Source of the DNA: an uncultured Lachnospiraceae bacterium
GTDB lineage: Bacteria; Bacillota_A; Clostridia; Lachnospirales; Lachnospiraceae
NCBI GenBank assembly: GCA_946621895.1
Contig: CAMOOZ010000037.1
Span: 1 to 5,507, forward strand
DNA: 5,507 nt
Direction: 5' to 3'
The stretch's first letter is position 1; each line of letters starts with the position of its first letter. A model generated the notes under the pieces. The model did not search any database. It saw only the letters and a list, made by a program, of their open reading frames with translations, and was not told the origin of the DNA. Below, in pieces: positions 5,353 through 5,507 of the stretch. The position numbers and the translations under genes were made by a program.

Positions 5353-5507
5353 ATGATCCGATTTAATATTCCGCCCTGTATGCCAAAAGCCTTTGATTAT
5401 ATGAAGGAGGCGGTGGCAAATGAAAAGATCTGCGGAGACGGCCCCTTTACAAAACGGGTCTCTGAATGGATTGAGGAAAAGACGGGAACGGCGAAATGCC
5501 TGCTCAC
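5353..5507 (+). CDS. WecE/RffA-type nucleotide-sugar aminotransferase, 3' truncated
   Basis: Only the first 51 complete codons are in the window. The N-terminus (MIRFNIPPCMPKAFDYM, then KICGDGPFTKRVSEWIEEKTGTAKCLLT) closely resembles the start of E. coli WecE/RffA, the dTDP-4-amino-4,6-dideoxygalactose transaminase of the DegT/DnrJ/EryC1/StrS family, which reads MIPFNAPP, then LCGDGGFTRRCQQWLEQRFGSAKVLLT. These PLP enzymes transfer an amino group from glutamate to a 4-keto-6-deoxy sugar nucleotide; the product is used in surface polysaccharides or protein glycans. The PLP lysine and substrate-site residues lie beyond the window edge, so exact specificity is inferred from the N-terminus alone. 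A purine-rich sequence (GAGGAAAAGG at 5341-5350) precedes the ATG. A 130-base gap and its own predicted promoter suggest a new transcription unit, perhaps a nucleotide-sugar or glycan cluster continuing downstream. Confidence 0.82.
   Translation, partial: MIRFNIPPCMPKAFDYMKEAVANEKICGDGPFTKRVSEWIEEKTGTAKCLL

Overview
The window looks like part of a chromosome from a Gram-positive, moderately GC-rich member of the Clostridia, most likely Lachnospiraceae. This is inferred from the gene combination: a short Flp/type IVb pilin, a DUF5702 protein, TadE-like pseudopilins, a small prepilin peptidase, and a DUF6382-FHA protein. That set is typical of Tad (tight adherence) pilus loci in this group. All recognised genes are on the + strand.

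Layout. Positions 2-157 hold the C-terminal part of the major Flp pilin, cut by the window edge. Positions 147-1619 encode a DUF5702 protein with a pilin-like N-terminal membrane segment. Positions 1627-1789 form a long inverted repeat that lies between genes and runs into the 5' part of the next one. Positions 1691-2653 encode a TadE-like pseudopilin with two C-terminal His/Cys modules. Positions 2632-3075 encode a TadV/CpaA-type prepilin peptidase. Positions 3063-3710 encode a second TadE-like pseudopilin whose long leader contains five tandem decapeptide repeats (DNA repeat 3087-3236). Positions 3744-5222 encode a DUF6382-two-TM-FHA protein. After a 130-bp intergenic region with a good sigma-A-like promoter and a dyad, the start of a WecE/RffA-type sugar aminotransferase gene runs off the window end (5353-5507).

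How the genes work together. The first six genes overlap or are closely spaced, so they are probably one operon. The peptidase would process the Flp pilin and the TadE-like pseudopilins, all of which carry a recognisable cleavage motif. The DUF5702 protein is probably an accessory surface or membrane component. The FHA protein could link pilus assembly to Ser/Thr phosphorylation at the membrane. The ATPase and platform genes (tadA, tadB, tadC) are not in the window and would be expected upstream. The aminotransferase appears to begin a separate nucleotide-sugar or surface-glycan unit with its own promoter.

No complete novel system can be claimed. The most unusual points are the 26-base-pair inverted repeat whose two imperfect positions are both G-U pairs in the sense RNA, the tandem-repeat leader on the second pseudopilin, and the doubled C-terminal HC/CxxC module on the first.
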